From Bergeyella zoohelcum (lineage in GTDB: Bacteria > Bacteroidota > Bacteroidia > Flavobacteriales > Weeksellaceae), in the NCBI GenBank assembly GCA_030523905.1, contig JAUNHO010000011.1:1-12710 (forward strand): DNA of 12,710 bases, in the 5' to 3' direction. The notes under the pieces are model-generated. The model worked only from the letters and a program-made list of their open reading frames with translations, had not been told where the DNA came from and ran no database searches. Shown in pieces: positions 5,881 through 12,710 of the stretch. Made by a program: the position numbers and the translations under genes. Positions within the stretch are counted from its first letter, which is position 1. Each line of letters begins with the position of its first letter.

Positions 5881-8403
5881 TTAGAAATTGAAAGACAATG
5901 AAGCCGACCAAGTTCTACCAAAACCGAAATAAACTTGGTTGCCCGTGTCTATCCCTTTATAAGTGATGCCTGTAGCTCCTCTATCGCCTGCACGCAGGTT
6001 GGTTCTAGATTCTGCAATGTAGTAAGCATCAAACAAGTTATAGACATTTCCTCTGAATGTGAAAGACTGCTTTTCGTTGAGTTTCAATTTATAAGAAAGA
6101 CCTAAATCAAATAGATTATAGCTAGGTAATTGCAAAGTTCCCTGATGGTCTTTTTTATCAAATGAAGTAGGGCTAATGCTAGAATATAACTTATCTACAT
6201 ATCTCCAATCAGCATTGATGGATAGGGCTTTTACTGGTTTTAATGTAAAGCCTAAACTCGCCGTAAGCTGTGCAGAGTTTCCTACTTTTAGATTATCAAG
6301 ATACAATGTTTTTGCTTGTACTGGCTGACCTGTTTGATCCACGATAGGGTTATTACTTTCATCAAAATAGCTTGCCGTTACATCGCCTTGGTAATACCAA
6401 TCTGCGATGGAGAAAGCCCCTCTAATCGTAAGGTATTTTGCAGGTTTTGCTTCTGCATCTACTTCTATCCCTTGGTGGATTTCTTGTACCCCAAACAAGT
6501 GAGCAATCCCTGTGATGTTGTCATATCCTGTTGTAGTACTAGGATTAGGGCTACGATAGTTGATAAATGAAGATGTTGTTCTTAAATATCTATCCTTCCA
6601 AGAAGTTCTATACAAGTTCAGATTAGCATCAAAGATGTCTGAACGATAGCTGTAACCTAATTCTGCACCGAAGATTTTTTCATTGGTAAGATTTTCGTTA
6701 AGATAATTTCTATAACCAGGATAAACTGCTGTAAAGAAAGGCTGTTTTTCGTAGTAGCCAACATTACCAAAAACATTGTGGTTTTCATCAATATTATAGT
6801 TAAGACCACCTTTTACATTGTATCCAAACATATTTTTGAAACCTGTTTTGGTTTTCATTGCAGACTTAGGGTCAGATGCTATTGCCAAAGTTCCTTCTTT
6901 CAAGAAACGATCTATTCTTTGGAATGCTTGGTTAGACGCTGCCCCTTGAACGAATGCAGAGAGATTGTCATTAGAGTATTCTAATTGCCCAAATACACCT
7001 CCCCAAAGCACTTCGCCATCATAATCATAATTGATTTTTGTATGGTTCTTTTTAGCGAAAGGATTCCAGTAGATTTCCGTATTATAGACATCTTTTATTT
7101 GGGTTGTTCCTACATTTTTATTATTGCTATCAGCATAGTAAGAAGCTCCTAATAAGTCGGTAAGAATCTCATAGTGATAGCCTTTATAATATCTACCATC
7201 GAGACCTACTGAAAAATTCCAGTTAGAATCTATTTTATGAGTAAAGTTGGTCAAGAAACCATACCAGTCGTGCTGGTTGATACCTGCTCTTCTTAGCATT
7301 TTAGCATTCGTAGGACTTGCCAAATTCGCTGCATACATCTTATCTATATCAAGCAAACCATCTGCGGTTCTATAAGAAGCGAAGTTACCTGCACCTCCTG
7401 TCCCTGTCATAGGGTTTCCACCGCCACCGCCACGACCCCAAGAGCCATAAAGTACGGTTGCTAGTTTGTTATTTTCATTGATATTCCAGTTCCAGTTGAA
7501 CATTCCTACTGGTTTGTGATAGAAATTCACTGCCCAAGCATATCTTTCCCCATTAAGATACCCCCAGTCGGAGTTATATTTTCTATTCGGATTACCATTT
7601 TCACCATATTTCAAATAATCAGCGATGGTGATTTGGTTTCTTCTCTGCTCGTGCCATTGCGGAGCACCAGTGAAAGTAATTTGGAAATCGTGCTTGTTAT
7701 TCGGTTGATAACCTAATGCAAAATAGTAGTTGTACCCTTCAAACTCCGTAGCATCAGCGTACATCGCTCCTGCGGTTCTTCCGAACAATAACGAAGCCGA
7801 CCAACCCTTGGAAGATTTACCAGTATTATAAGCAAACAACGATTTGTGATAGTCATTATTCGCTACCGTAAGGCTCAGTACTCCTCCTTCTTTCTTGTCG
7901 GCAGCTCTCGTAAGGATATTGATGGTTCCTCCGATGGAAGAAATAGCCAATTTGGAAGACCCAAGACCTCTCTGTACCTGCATTGCAGAAGCCACATCGG
8001 AGATACCTGCCCAGTTAGACCAATACACTCGGGAATTTTCCATATCATTCACAGGCATACCATTCACCATCACGGCTATATTCTCGCTCTCGAAACCTCT
8101 GATGTTAATTCTGGCATCTCCGAAACCACCACCAGACTTGGTCGCATACACAGATGGCGTGGTATTTAGGATTTCAGGGAACTCTTGGTTTCCTAGTTTT
8201 TCCACAATCTGTGCTTCTTTTATGGTAGAAACTGCCACAGGGGTCTTTCTATCTTTGGCGATGTCTGCCACACCTGTTAGGATTACTGTTTCTATGTCTT
8301 TTTCCTTAGACAAAGAGTCGCTAGATTGTGCGTAATAAACGCTTGCAGTTGATAGCGTTACAACCGCAGTAAGAATCTGTTTTCTTAAAGAATTAGAATA
8401 CAT
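5881..8403 (-). CDS. TonB-dependent outer-membrane receptor, substrate unknown
   Basis: This is an outer-membrane active transporter of 840 residues, energised by TonB-ExbB-ExbD. A signal peptide spans about 1-25 (cleavage near VYYA-Q). A TonB-box-like stretch ETVILTG follows at 38-44. The plug domain covers about 52-165, with INIRGFESENIAVMVNG, YWSNWAG (128-132 region), VQRGLGSS and GGTINIL. The rest is a 22-strand-type barrel ending in SLSFNF, with the terminal Phe expected for Bam-dependent insertion. It lacks the N-terminal carboxypeptidase-like domain found on SusC-type receptors and no SusD gene is adjacent, so glycan uptake is unlikely. A siderophore or metal complex is more likely, by family resemblance only. 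A glycine-rich stretch (322-340) probably forms an extracellular loop. It has its own promoter and terminator, so it appears monocistronic. Confidence 0.92.
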   Translation of the reverse strand: MYSNSLRKQILTAVVTLSTASVYYAQSSDSLSKEKDIETVILTGVADIAKDRKTPVAVSTIKEAQIVEKLGNQEFPEILNTTPSVYATKSGGGFGDARINIRGFESENIAVMVNGMPVNDMENSRVYWSNWAGISDVASAMQVQRGLGSSKLAISSIGGTINILTRAADKKEGGVLSLTVANNDYHKSLFAYNTGKSSKGWSASLLFGRTAGAMYADATEFEGYNYYFALGYQPNNKHDFQITFTGAPQWHEQRRNQITIADYLKYGENGNPNRKYNSDWGYLNGERYAWAVNFYHKPVGMFNWNWNINENNKLATVLYGSWGRGGGGGNPMTGTGGAGNFASYRTADGLLDIDKMYAANLASPTNAKMLRRAGINQHDWYGFLTNFTHKIDSNWNFSVGLDGRYYKGYHYEILTDLLGASYYADSNNKNVGTTQIKDVYNTEIYWNPFAKKNHTKINYDYDGEVLWGGVFGQLEYSNDNLSAFVQGAASNQAFQRIDRFLKEGTLAIASDPKSAMKTKTGFKNMFGYNVKGGLNYNIDENHNVFGNVGYYEKQPFFTAVYPGYRNYLNENLTNEKIFGAELGYSYRSDIFDANLNLYRTSWKDRYLRTTSSFINYRSPNPSTTTGYDNITGIAHLFGVQEIHQGIEVDAEAKPAKYLTIRGAFSIADWYYQGDVTASYFDESNNPIVDQTGQPVQAKTLYLDNLKVGNSAQLTASLGFTLKPVKALSINADWRYVDKLYSSISPTSFDKKDHQGTLQLPSYNLFDLGLSYKLKLNEKQSFTFRGNVYNLFDAYYIAESRTNLRAGDRGATGITYKGIDTGNQVYFGFGRTWSASLSFNF

Positions 8404-8436
8404 ATTGAATATAAGTTAAATCTCTTTTTTACGCGA

Positions 8437-8465
8437 CAAAGATAATAAAGAAAATATAATCACAA
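8437..8465 (-). promoter_or_regulatory. Promoter of the 840-residue receptor gene
   Basis: On the minus strand TTG (8465-8463) is followed by 18 bases and then TATCTTTG (8444-8437). This is a full match to the Bacteroidota TTG-N17-23-TAnnTTTG promoter. The start codon at 8401-8403 lies 33 bases downstream of the -7 box. Confidence 0.75.
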
Positions 8466-8722
8466 AATTAACTAAAAGTTAAATATTAAAATTTTGTTAA
8501 ATTATTATCTTATTCGTTATTAATCAGTAACTTAATAGCTATTGTTAGGTAGAAGTTAGATTGCATTTTATACAAAAAAACACCAAAATATTACGGATTT
8601 TATTATGTCATTTATTGTTTGTAAATGCCAAATACCCATCTCTTAGCCTACCAAATACCCAGAAATACCACTTAAAAAATGGTCTCTCATTTCTTTTTTT
8701 ACTCATCTTGAAAAAAAAATTA

Positions 8723-8730
8723 TATCTTTG
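8723..8730 (+). promoter_or_regulatory. -7 promoter box of the 168-residue protein gene
   Basis: TATCTTTG matches the Bacteroidota -7 consensus exactly and lies 28 bases before the start codon. The nearest upstream TTG (8708-8710) is only 12 bases away, shorter than the usual -33 spacing. The GGAGGA directly after the box (8730-8735) is too far from the start codon to serve as a ribosome-binding site and is probably at the transcription start. Confidence 0.6.
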
Positions 8731-8758
8731 GAGGAGTTAAATCAAAAATATTATAGTT

Positions 8759-9265
8759 ATGGCATTTGAAAATTTAATACAGGTAACCTTTACCAATGAC
8801 GAACTAGAAAGAATAGACGAGGCTCTTAAATCTATTGAGGGCGTTTTGAGAGGAAAAACCATCAACCTTACCCCTGCGGAACGCCAGCAATACGGAAGCA
8901 TCGCAGAGCAAAACAAGTTGTTTGTGAATAAATCCAAGGAACTGATGGAGCAATATCCGCAGTATGTGCCTTCGTTTTTAGATAAAACGGAGTTTGATAA
9001 AGATTTCACCGCTCGTAATCAGATTGAAACAAGGCTACAACGCCTCAAATACATTACCGAGCAGCTCTCGGATACCAAAGTCCTACTAGACCACGACAAT
9101 TATTATAACGCTCTCACTTTCTATAAAAATGTAAAGTTCCTAAAAACCGAGAATGTGCCAGGTATCAAAACCATCTACGACATTCTTTTTCAGTTCTTCT
9201 CAAAGTCTAAAAAACAGAAAGAAACGCCTACGGAACCCATAAAAGAGGGTGAAGGACAGGTCTAA
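8759..9265 (+). CDS. Conserved hypothetical cytosolic helical protein
   Basis: I do not recognise a named family with confidence, though the N-terminal half resembles hypothetical proteins of Bacteroidota. The 168 residues contain no signal peptide or membrane segment. The sequence is strongly charged and looks mainly helical, with ELERIDEALKSIEGVL (15-30), a NLTPAERQQYG motif (36-46) and another amphipathic stretch ARNQIETRLQRLKYITEQL (85-103). The tail after 148 is polar and probably disordered (KSKKQKETPTEP). The ATG at 8759 is preceded by a well-placed -7 box and followed at the 3' end by a strong terminator, so it appears to be a single-gene transcript and a real gene. Confidence 0.75.
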   Translation: MAFENLIQVTFTNDELERIDEALKSIEGVLRGKTINLTPAERQQYGSIAEQNKLFVNKSKELMEQYPQYVPSFLDKTEFDKDFTARNQIETRLQRLKYITEQLSDTKVLLDHDNYYNALTFYKNVKFLKTENVPGIKTIYDILFQFFSKSKKQKETPTEPIKEGEGQV

Positions 9266-9289
9266 ATGGACTAAAACAATGGTAAAAAC

Positions 9290-9330
9290 GAGTTGCGAAC
9301 CCTAAAATATCGGTTCGTAACTCTTTTTTT
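9290..9330 (+). terminator. Rho-independent terminator of the 168-residue protein gene
   Basis: A 12-bp stem with one G-U pair (9290-9301 with 9312-9323) encloses a 10-base loop and is followed by seven T residues (9324-9330). The stop codon lies 24 bases upstream. Both arms belong to the 21-bp tandem repeat that continues downstream: unit 1 contributes the left arm and loop, and unit 2 the right arm and T run. Confidence 0.85.
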
Positions 9331-9439
9331 GCAGTTCTGAAATGGTAGAATATCAGTTCCGAACCCATAATTATCGGTTCCGAACCCCAAAATATCAGTT
9401 CTAAACCCATAATTATCAGTTTTGAACCACTTGGGGAGT
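9292..9439. repeat. Tandem array of seven 21-22 bp units
   Basis: The units start at 9292, 9313, 9334, 9356, 9377, 9398 and 9419. All are 21 bases except the third, which is 22. Each begins GTT(C/G/T) and most continue as GTTCnGAACCC, then an A/T-rich half ending ATC(A/G). Units 4-6 (9356-9418) are the most alike. The core GTTC-n-GAAC is itself palindromic. The units abut directly with no spacers, so this is not a CRISPR array. The first two units form the terminator of the upstream gene. The array ends 10 bases before the TTG of the next promoter. On the minus strand it reads as repeated seven-residue motifs (GSEPII, GSELIF), which is a consequence of the 21-base period, not evidence of a protein. 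Confidence 0.85.
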
Positions 9440-9448
9440 ATTTCGTTT

Positions 9449-9478
9449 TTGCTTTTTAGGATAAAAATATTATTTTTG
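9449..9478 (+). promoter_or_regulatory. Promoter of the histidine-rich protein gene
   Basis: TTG (9449-9451), 19 bases, then TATTTTTG (9471-9478) matches the Bacteroidota promoter well. A 15-base perfect AT palindrome (9463-9477, AAAAATA-T-TATTTTT) overlaps the -7 box and could be a repressor site, but its low complexity makes that weak. The start codon is only 15 bases beyond the -7 box, so the leader should be very short. Confidence 0.65.
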
Positions 9479-9492
9479 CACCCCTAATCGTG

Positions 9493-9858
9493 ATGAATCT
9501 TCGGAAACATATCAAGCAAATATTTTCTTACATTGCCGTTTTGGTGGTGCTGGTAGCCGTTACCAATGCTGGTGTGGTTCTGCCACATTATTTGGAACAC
9601 AACCACGAGCATCACGCCCTTACACACGAGGAAGAGGAGCATCAGGATTGTGAGCATACGGCTCATTTTCAGGTAGAGCATCAGCATTGCGATTGTGTAT
9701 TTCTATCATCTCTGGGGAATCAGTTTTTTAGCCCAGAGGTCATTCGGATAGAGTTTTCAGAATTTTATTATTCATCTAATTTCTATAAAAAGGGCTATTC
9801 TGTCCCTACAAAAATCATCTATACCCACCAGCTTCGTGGGCCACCAGCCAATGCCTAA
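9493..9858 (+). CDS. Small histidine-rich exported protein, predicted metal-binding
   Basis: The protein has 121 residues from ATG 9493. The GTG at 9490 would add one residue, but the ATG is the more usual start. An N-terminal hydrophobic segment (about 11-30) is either a signal peptide or a membrane anchor. Residues 32-65 contain eleven histidines (H32, H36, H38, H40, H41, H45, H50, H55, H58, H63, H65), a run of glutamates (46-49) and nearby C53, C66 and C68. This composition is typical of zinc, copper or nickel binding in the periplasm. It ends in LRGPPANA, a tail I recall on short flavobacterial proteins encoded before TonB-dependent receptors. It precedes a ZnuD-like receptor by 206 bases, which supports a part in metal handling. 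No enzyme motif is visible, and the exact metal cannot be deduced. Confidence 0.75.
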   Translation: MNLRKHIKQIFSYIAVLVVLVAVTNAGVVLPHYLEHNHEHHALTHEEEEHQDCEHTAHFQVEHQHCDCVFLSSLGNQFFSPEVIRIEFSEFYYSSNFYKKGYSVPTKIIYTHQLRGPPANA

Positions 9859-9868
9859 AAACATTTTT

Positions 9869-10028
9869 TGATAGATGATAAACCATTGTAAAATCTCAAT
9901 GGAAATTCATAATTATTAATGTTTCATCATTAGTAATTACCTTTTAATCCATAAAACTAAAAACTAACCTTATATATATCCGAATTTCACAAATTGGGGA
10001 TTATCTTTTTTGTGGTTATCATCTATCA
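9869..10028. repeat. Region bounded by a 16-17 bp inverted repeat upstream of the ZnuD-like receptor
   Basis: The arm at 9869-9885 is the reverse complement of 10013-10028 except for one extra A, so 16 pairs can form around a 127-base interior. The interior holds a 6-bp hairpin (9883-9888 with 9897-9902, overlapping the left arm by three bases) and a near-palindrome at 9911-9938. It could be a structured leader that encloses smaller hairpins, or a short inverted-repeat element. Possible flanking direct repeats are only a few T residues, so insertion is not proven. Confidence 0.55.
9911..9938. promoter_or_regulatory. Near-palindrome, candidate operator for the receptor gene
   Basis: Arms 9911-9921 (AATTATTAATG) and 9928-9938 (CATTAGTAATT) match at 10 of 11 positions around a 6-base centre. 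The size and AT-rich composition resemble operators of Fur/Zur-type metalloregulators, but it does not match a specific consensus I can name. It has no T run, so it is not a terminator. It lies 127 bases before the receptor start codon. Confidence 0.4.
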
Positions 10029-10064
10029 TTTCGTAGATTTATTTTAATTCATCTGAAAGTTTTT

Positions 10065-12125
10065 ATGAAGCATAAAACCCTATTATGTACAGCAATGTGC
10101 ATAGCTGGTTCGCTATATTCTCAGCAAGAAAAAACGAAGGATATAGACACGGTTTTCGTGAAGAAAAATACACCAACTGCCGATAACCTCATAAGAATTT
10201 CCAAGGAAAAAATCACCGAAAATACGGGTAAAAACCTCGCCGAATTTCTGAGCAAAGAGGCAGGTCTCAGTATGAGGCAAACAGGCTCTACGGTAGCAAA
10301 ACCCGTGATAGAGGGACTAGCAAATATGCGTATCCTTATCCTAAATGCAGGAGTGAGATTGGAAAGCCAAGACTGGTCAGACGACCACGCTCCAGAGATA
10401 GATTTGGGGATTTCCCAAAGCATTAAAATCATCAAAGGGGCGAAGGGCGTTCGCTACGGAGCAGGTGCTTTGGGAGGTGTGATTATGGTAGCACCATTGG
10501 GGCTTAATTTTGATAGAAAAATCGGTGGGGCGGTCTCTATTGCAGGAAATTCTAACGCAGGGCAAACCACTACCAATGCCTATCTAGAAGGTAGTTTTGG
10601 CAAAAAACAAAACTGGGCGTGGCGTACCAGCGGAACTTATTCGCGTAGTGGAGATTACCAAACGAGGGATTATTTCATCAATAATACTGGGACTAAAATC
10701 TTGGCTTATTCTGGTGAAATAGGTTTCCGTTCCGATAGATGGAAGAGCAGTCTCTATGGAAGTTTTTATCAAAACGAAAGCGGAATTTACTATGGTGCTG
10801 CGGTGGGCAATGTGGAGGATTTAGAGCTGCGTATTTCACTGGGAAGACCACTCGTTTCCAAGGGGTTCTCATATGATTTTGAAGCCCCAAAACAAGAGGT
10901 GAAACATTATTTTGTGAAAGGAGAAACGCGTTTTCAACTTAATGAAAATCATAATTTTAGTCTATTGTACAGCTACCAATATAATCACAGGCAGGAGTTT
11001 GATAGACGGCGACTGGATAGGTCGGTCATTCCTACCCAGCATACAAAACTGAATAGCTATTTTGTAGAAGGGCTTTGGAATGGGAGATTTCCCAATGGTA
11101 TTCGGTCTCAATTGGGCATTAGTACCCAAAGAAAAGAGAACGAGAACATCGGTGGAACGGGCGTAGTACCAGCCATTCCGAATTATGTTTTGAATAATTG
11201 GGGAGCGTTTTTTTCAGCAGAATACGAGCGAAAAAAATGGTTGGTAGAAGCAGGAGCAAGAGCAGATTATAGAAACATCAGCTCTTTGGGATATGATATT
11301 TTAGAAAATCTATACGGAGATAAGAGAAATTTCACGAGTTTTTCTTATAACGCTGGGTTTAATTATCATATTACCAAGTCGCTAGACTATCATCTTAATC
11401 TTGGTTTTGCGTGGAGAGCCCCAGAACCATACGAACTCTACGCCTACGGAAAACAGCACGGGCAACCGATTTTCTTCATTGGGGATAAAAACCTAAATGC
11501 AGAAAAAGGCTTGAAGATTTCCAGTAAATTAGCCTATAATCGGTCTGATTTTGGTGTGGAAATTTCGGCGTTCGTTCAGTCCATAAAAGGCTTTATTTAT
11601 ACGCTTCCTACTCACGATTATGTGTATCTATTTTCAGGACCTGCGGCGTTATTTCGTTTTGTTCAGAATGATGCTTTTCTGCGTGGTGGAGATGCTTCGC
11701 TGAGGTTTAGATTCCTTAAAAATTGGTCTTATGAAGGGAATGTTTCTGTGGTTTATGGTAATGATAAAACCAATGGAGGCTACCTACCGCAGATACCACC
11801 GCTTCGCTTGAATGAAAGCCTGAAATGGGATATTCCGAGCCGAGTTTTCAAGGGGTTTTATCTGAAAATAGAGCATCAGTATAATGCCAAGCAAAATCGT
11901 TTTGACCCTGCTTTTGATTTAACGGCAGATTCTCCCGATGGTTATCATTTGTTTGGGGCGAAACTGGGTGCAAATTGGCAATATACGGCAGGAAAATCTG
12001 TGAATTTTGTTTTCGGTGTGGAAAACTTTACGAATACGCTTTATAAAAATTATATGGACAGATTCCGATATTTCATACACGGAAAAGGTCTTGATATTCA
12101 GCTGAAAACGCAGTTTAATTTTTAA
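10065..12125 (+). CDS. ZnuD-like TonB-dependent receptor, predicted metal uptake
   Basis: This is a compact outer-membrane receptor of 686 residues with no extra N-terminal domain. The signal peptide is about 1-19 (cleavage near LYS-QQ). A TonB-box-like IDTVFV lies at 27-32. The plug covers about 40-145, with KNLAEFLSKEAGLSM, a VIEGLANMRI element in place of the usual IRG, and GVRYGAGALGGVIMV. The motif SDDHAPEID (105-113) matches the plug segment where the zinc receptor ZnuD of Neisseria has its acidic/His metal site. This identification is from memory of the family. The barrel ends in QLKTQFNF with a terminal Phe. Neighbours are a His-rich exported protein upstream and a His-containing lipoprotein 47 bases downstream, consistent with uptake of zinc or another metal. 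Heme or siderophore transport is not excluded. The TATCTTTT near 10001-10010 is a poor promoter match, so the promoter is uncertain. Confidence 0.88.
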   Translation: MKHKTLLCTAMCIAGSLYSQQEKTKDIDTVFVKKNTPTADNLIRISKEKITENTGKNLAEFLSKEAGLSMRQTGSTVAKPVIEGLANMRILILNAGVRLESQDWSDDHAPEIDLGISQSIKIIKGAKGVRYGAGALGGVIMVAPLGLNFDRKIGGAVSIAGNSNAGQTTTNAYLEGSFGKKQNWAWRTSGTYSRSGDYQTRDYFINNTGTKILAYSGEIGFRSDRWKSSLYGSFYQNESGIYYGAAVGNVEDLELRISLGRPLVSKGFSYDFEAPKQEVKHYFVKGETRFQLNENHNFSLLYSYQYNHRQEFDRRRLDRSVIPTQHTKLNSYFVEGLWNGRFPNGIRSQLGISTQRKENENIGGTGVVPAIPNYVLNNWGAFFSAEYERKKWLVEAGARADYRNISSLGYDILENLYGDKRNFTSFSYNAGFNYHITKSLDYHLNLGFAWRAPEPYELYAYGKQHGQPIFFIGDKNLNAEKGLKISSKLAYNRSDFGVEISAFVQSIKGFIYTLPTHDYVYLFSGPAALFRFVQNDAFLRGGDASLRFRFLKNWSYEGNVSVVYGNDKTNGGYLPQIPPLRLNESLKWDIPSRVFKGFYLKIEHQYNAKQNRFDPAFDLTADSPDGYHLFGAKLGANWQYTAGKSVNFVFGVENFTNTLYKNYMDRFRYFIHGKGLDIQLKTQFNF

Positions 12126-12172
12126 TTATTTAATCAAATTTAGTTCAATTTAACTATTAAAATTCAAAAAAA

Positions 12173-12710
12173 ATGAATCATTTATTTTCAAATAAAATCA
12201 TAGCATTGGCAATAATGTTTTTTACCTTATTTAGCCTTCAATCTTGTAACCGAGATGATGAGCCTGTTGCCCCTATCAACGAGACCAAAGACAAAGGACA
12301 CGATGAATGGGGAAAGGTGGAAATCATTCTATACGAAGGGCATCTTCACGGAAAGGAATTTCACGCAAATCCGATGTATATCAACGGGAAAGTTTTACCA
12401 AAAAAACAAATCCTGACCATCACACGAGACGAAAATGGCAACCTAGTAAGGGTACGAAAAAATGTATTGGTAGAGGGCGAAAAAGACAACTATAAAGAAG
12501 TGGAAGTACTGAAAGACTCTGACCACCCTTTTGAAACGCAAACTACCGTAGATGAACAAGGTAACTCTCTGAATGGAGCGAGATACGCTATGGAAATCGT
12601 TTATTACAATAAAAAAGGTGAGCGAATGAACCACGAGTTTGTAACGCCAGAGATGCGACCTATTCACCAGCATTTTTTCACTACAAAAAGTTATAGCGAT
12701 CTTTTCACTG
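12173..12710 (+). CDS. Histidine-containing lipoprotein, probably surface-exposed (3' end outside the window)
   Basis: The frame is open from ATG 12173 to the end of the window, giving at least 179 residues. The N terminus is a lipoprotein signal peptide with lipobox SLQSC, so the lipidated residue is C25. The mature protein starts CNRDDE. Acidic residues just after the Cys resemble the lipoprotein export signal that sends Bacteroidota lipoproteins to the outer leaflet of the outer membrane. Histidine motifs are scattered through the mature part: GHLHGKEFH (about 56-64), SDHPF, MNHEF and IHQHFF. The gene follows the ZnuD-like receptor by 47 bases in the same direction with no terminator between, so it is probably in the same operon and may capture or hand over the metal or ligand. 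I do not recognise a named family. Confidence 0.8.
   Translation, partial: MNHLFSNKIIALAIMFFTLFSLQSCNRDDEPVAPINETKDKGHDEWGKVEIILYEGHLHGKEFHANPMYINGKVLPKKQILTITRDENGNLVRVRKNVLVEGEKDNYKEVEVLKDSDHPFETQTTVDEQGNSLNGARYAMEIVYYNKKGERMNHEFVTPEMRPIHQHFFTTKSYSDLFT

Larger units (their letters stand above)
8404..8758. other. 355-base divergent intergenic region
   Basis: No gene is supported. It carries the receptor promoter on the minus strand (8437-8465) and the -7 box for the next plus-strand gene (8723-8730). Two 11-base direct repeats, CCAAATACCCA, occur at 8628-8638 and 8651-8661, with 23-base spacing. The rest is AT-rich without clear structure. The longest start-to-stop frames inspected are only a dozen or so codons. 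Confidence 0.6.

Noticed and set aside
5881..8403. SusC-type glycan receptor
   Set aside because: There is no N-terminal carboxypeptidase-like domain, and no SusD-like gene or polysaccharide-degrading enzyme nearby.
8730..8735. GGAGGA as a Shine-Dalgarno site for the 168-residue protein
   Set aside because: It is more than 20 bases from the ATG and follows the -7 box directly, so it is probably at the transcription start.
9228..9410. Minus-strand 60-codon reading frame with repeated seven-residue motifs
   Set aside because: The periodicity comes from the 21-base tandem repeat. The frame crosses the terminator and the end of the upstream gene and has no promoter or ribosome-binding site.
9292..9439. 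CRISPR array
   Set aside because: The units abut without unique spacers, are diverged, and no cas gene is present.
9869..10028. Confirmed MITE insertion
   Set aside because: The inverted-repeat ends fit, but no convincing target-site duplication is visible and no second copy can be checked, so only the inverted repeat is reported.
12307..12495. 62-codon plus-strand frame near the window end
   Set aside because: It overlaps the lipoprotein gene in another frame. The lipoprotein frame has a signal peptide, a lipobox and continuous coding sense.

Overview
The window looks like chromosomal DNA of a flavobacterium (Bacteroidota). It fits the Weeksellaceae (Riemerella/Chryseobacterium type) best, but the genus is an inference. 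The signs are low GC, promoters of the Bacteroidota form (TTG, about 19 bases, TAnnTTTG) in front of several genes with no good Shine-Dalgarno sequence, a protein ending in a type IX secretion (T9SS) sorting domain, and two TonB-dependent outer-membrane receptors. No rRNA, tRNA, CRISPR array, transposase or phage gene was seen.

Layout. Bases 2-472 (+) hold the 3' end of a leucine-rich-repeat protein exported by T9SS, closed by a strong terminator at 485-520. From 522 to 8403 everything is on the minus strand. Read in the direction of transcription, this block is a TonB-dependent receptor (8403-5881), a small four-helix membrane protein (5793-5356), aspartate-semialdehyde dehydrogenase asd (5314-4322) and the transcription-repair coupling factor mfd (3977-522). 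The asd-mfd gap carries the asd terminator, a cluster of stem-loops and the mfd promoter. A 355-base AT-rich region (8404-8758) with divergent promoters separates this block from the plus-strand genes. These are an unrecognised 168-residue cytosolic protein (8759-9265), a terminator that runs into a 21-bp tandem repeat (9292-9439), a small histidine-rich exported protein (9493-9858), a ZnuD-like TonB-dependent receptor (10065-12125), and a histidine-containing lipoprotein cut off by the window end (12173 onward).

How the genes work together. mfd and asd are housekeeping genes (DNA repair; lysine, threonine, methionine and cell-wall precursor synthesis). The most system-like part is 9493-12710. 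A membrane-anchored or periplasmic histidine-rich peptide, an outer-membrane receptor whose plug carries the acidic/His motif of zinc receptors, and a probably surface-exposed lipoprotein with HxH motifs together suggest a metal-acquisition locus (zinc most likely; copper or heme possible). The gap between its first two genes has a 28-bp near-palindrome nested inside a longer inverted repeat, so it is a candidate regulatory region.

The other unusual features are repeats: a GC-rich palindromic element that sits in frame inside mfd, the 21-bp tandem array that seems to grow out of a transcription terminator, and the stem-loop cluster between asd and mfd.
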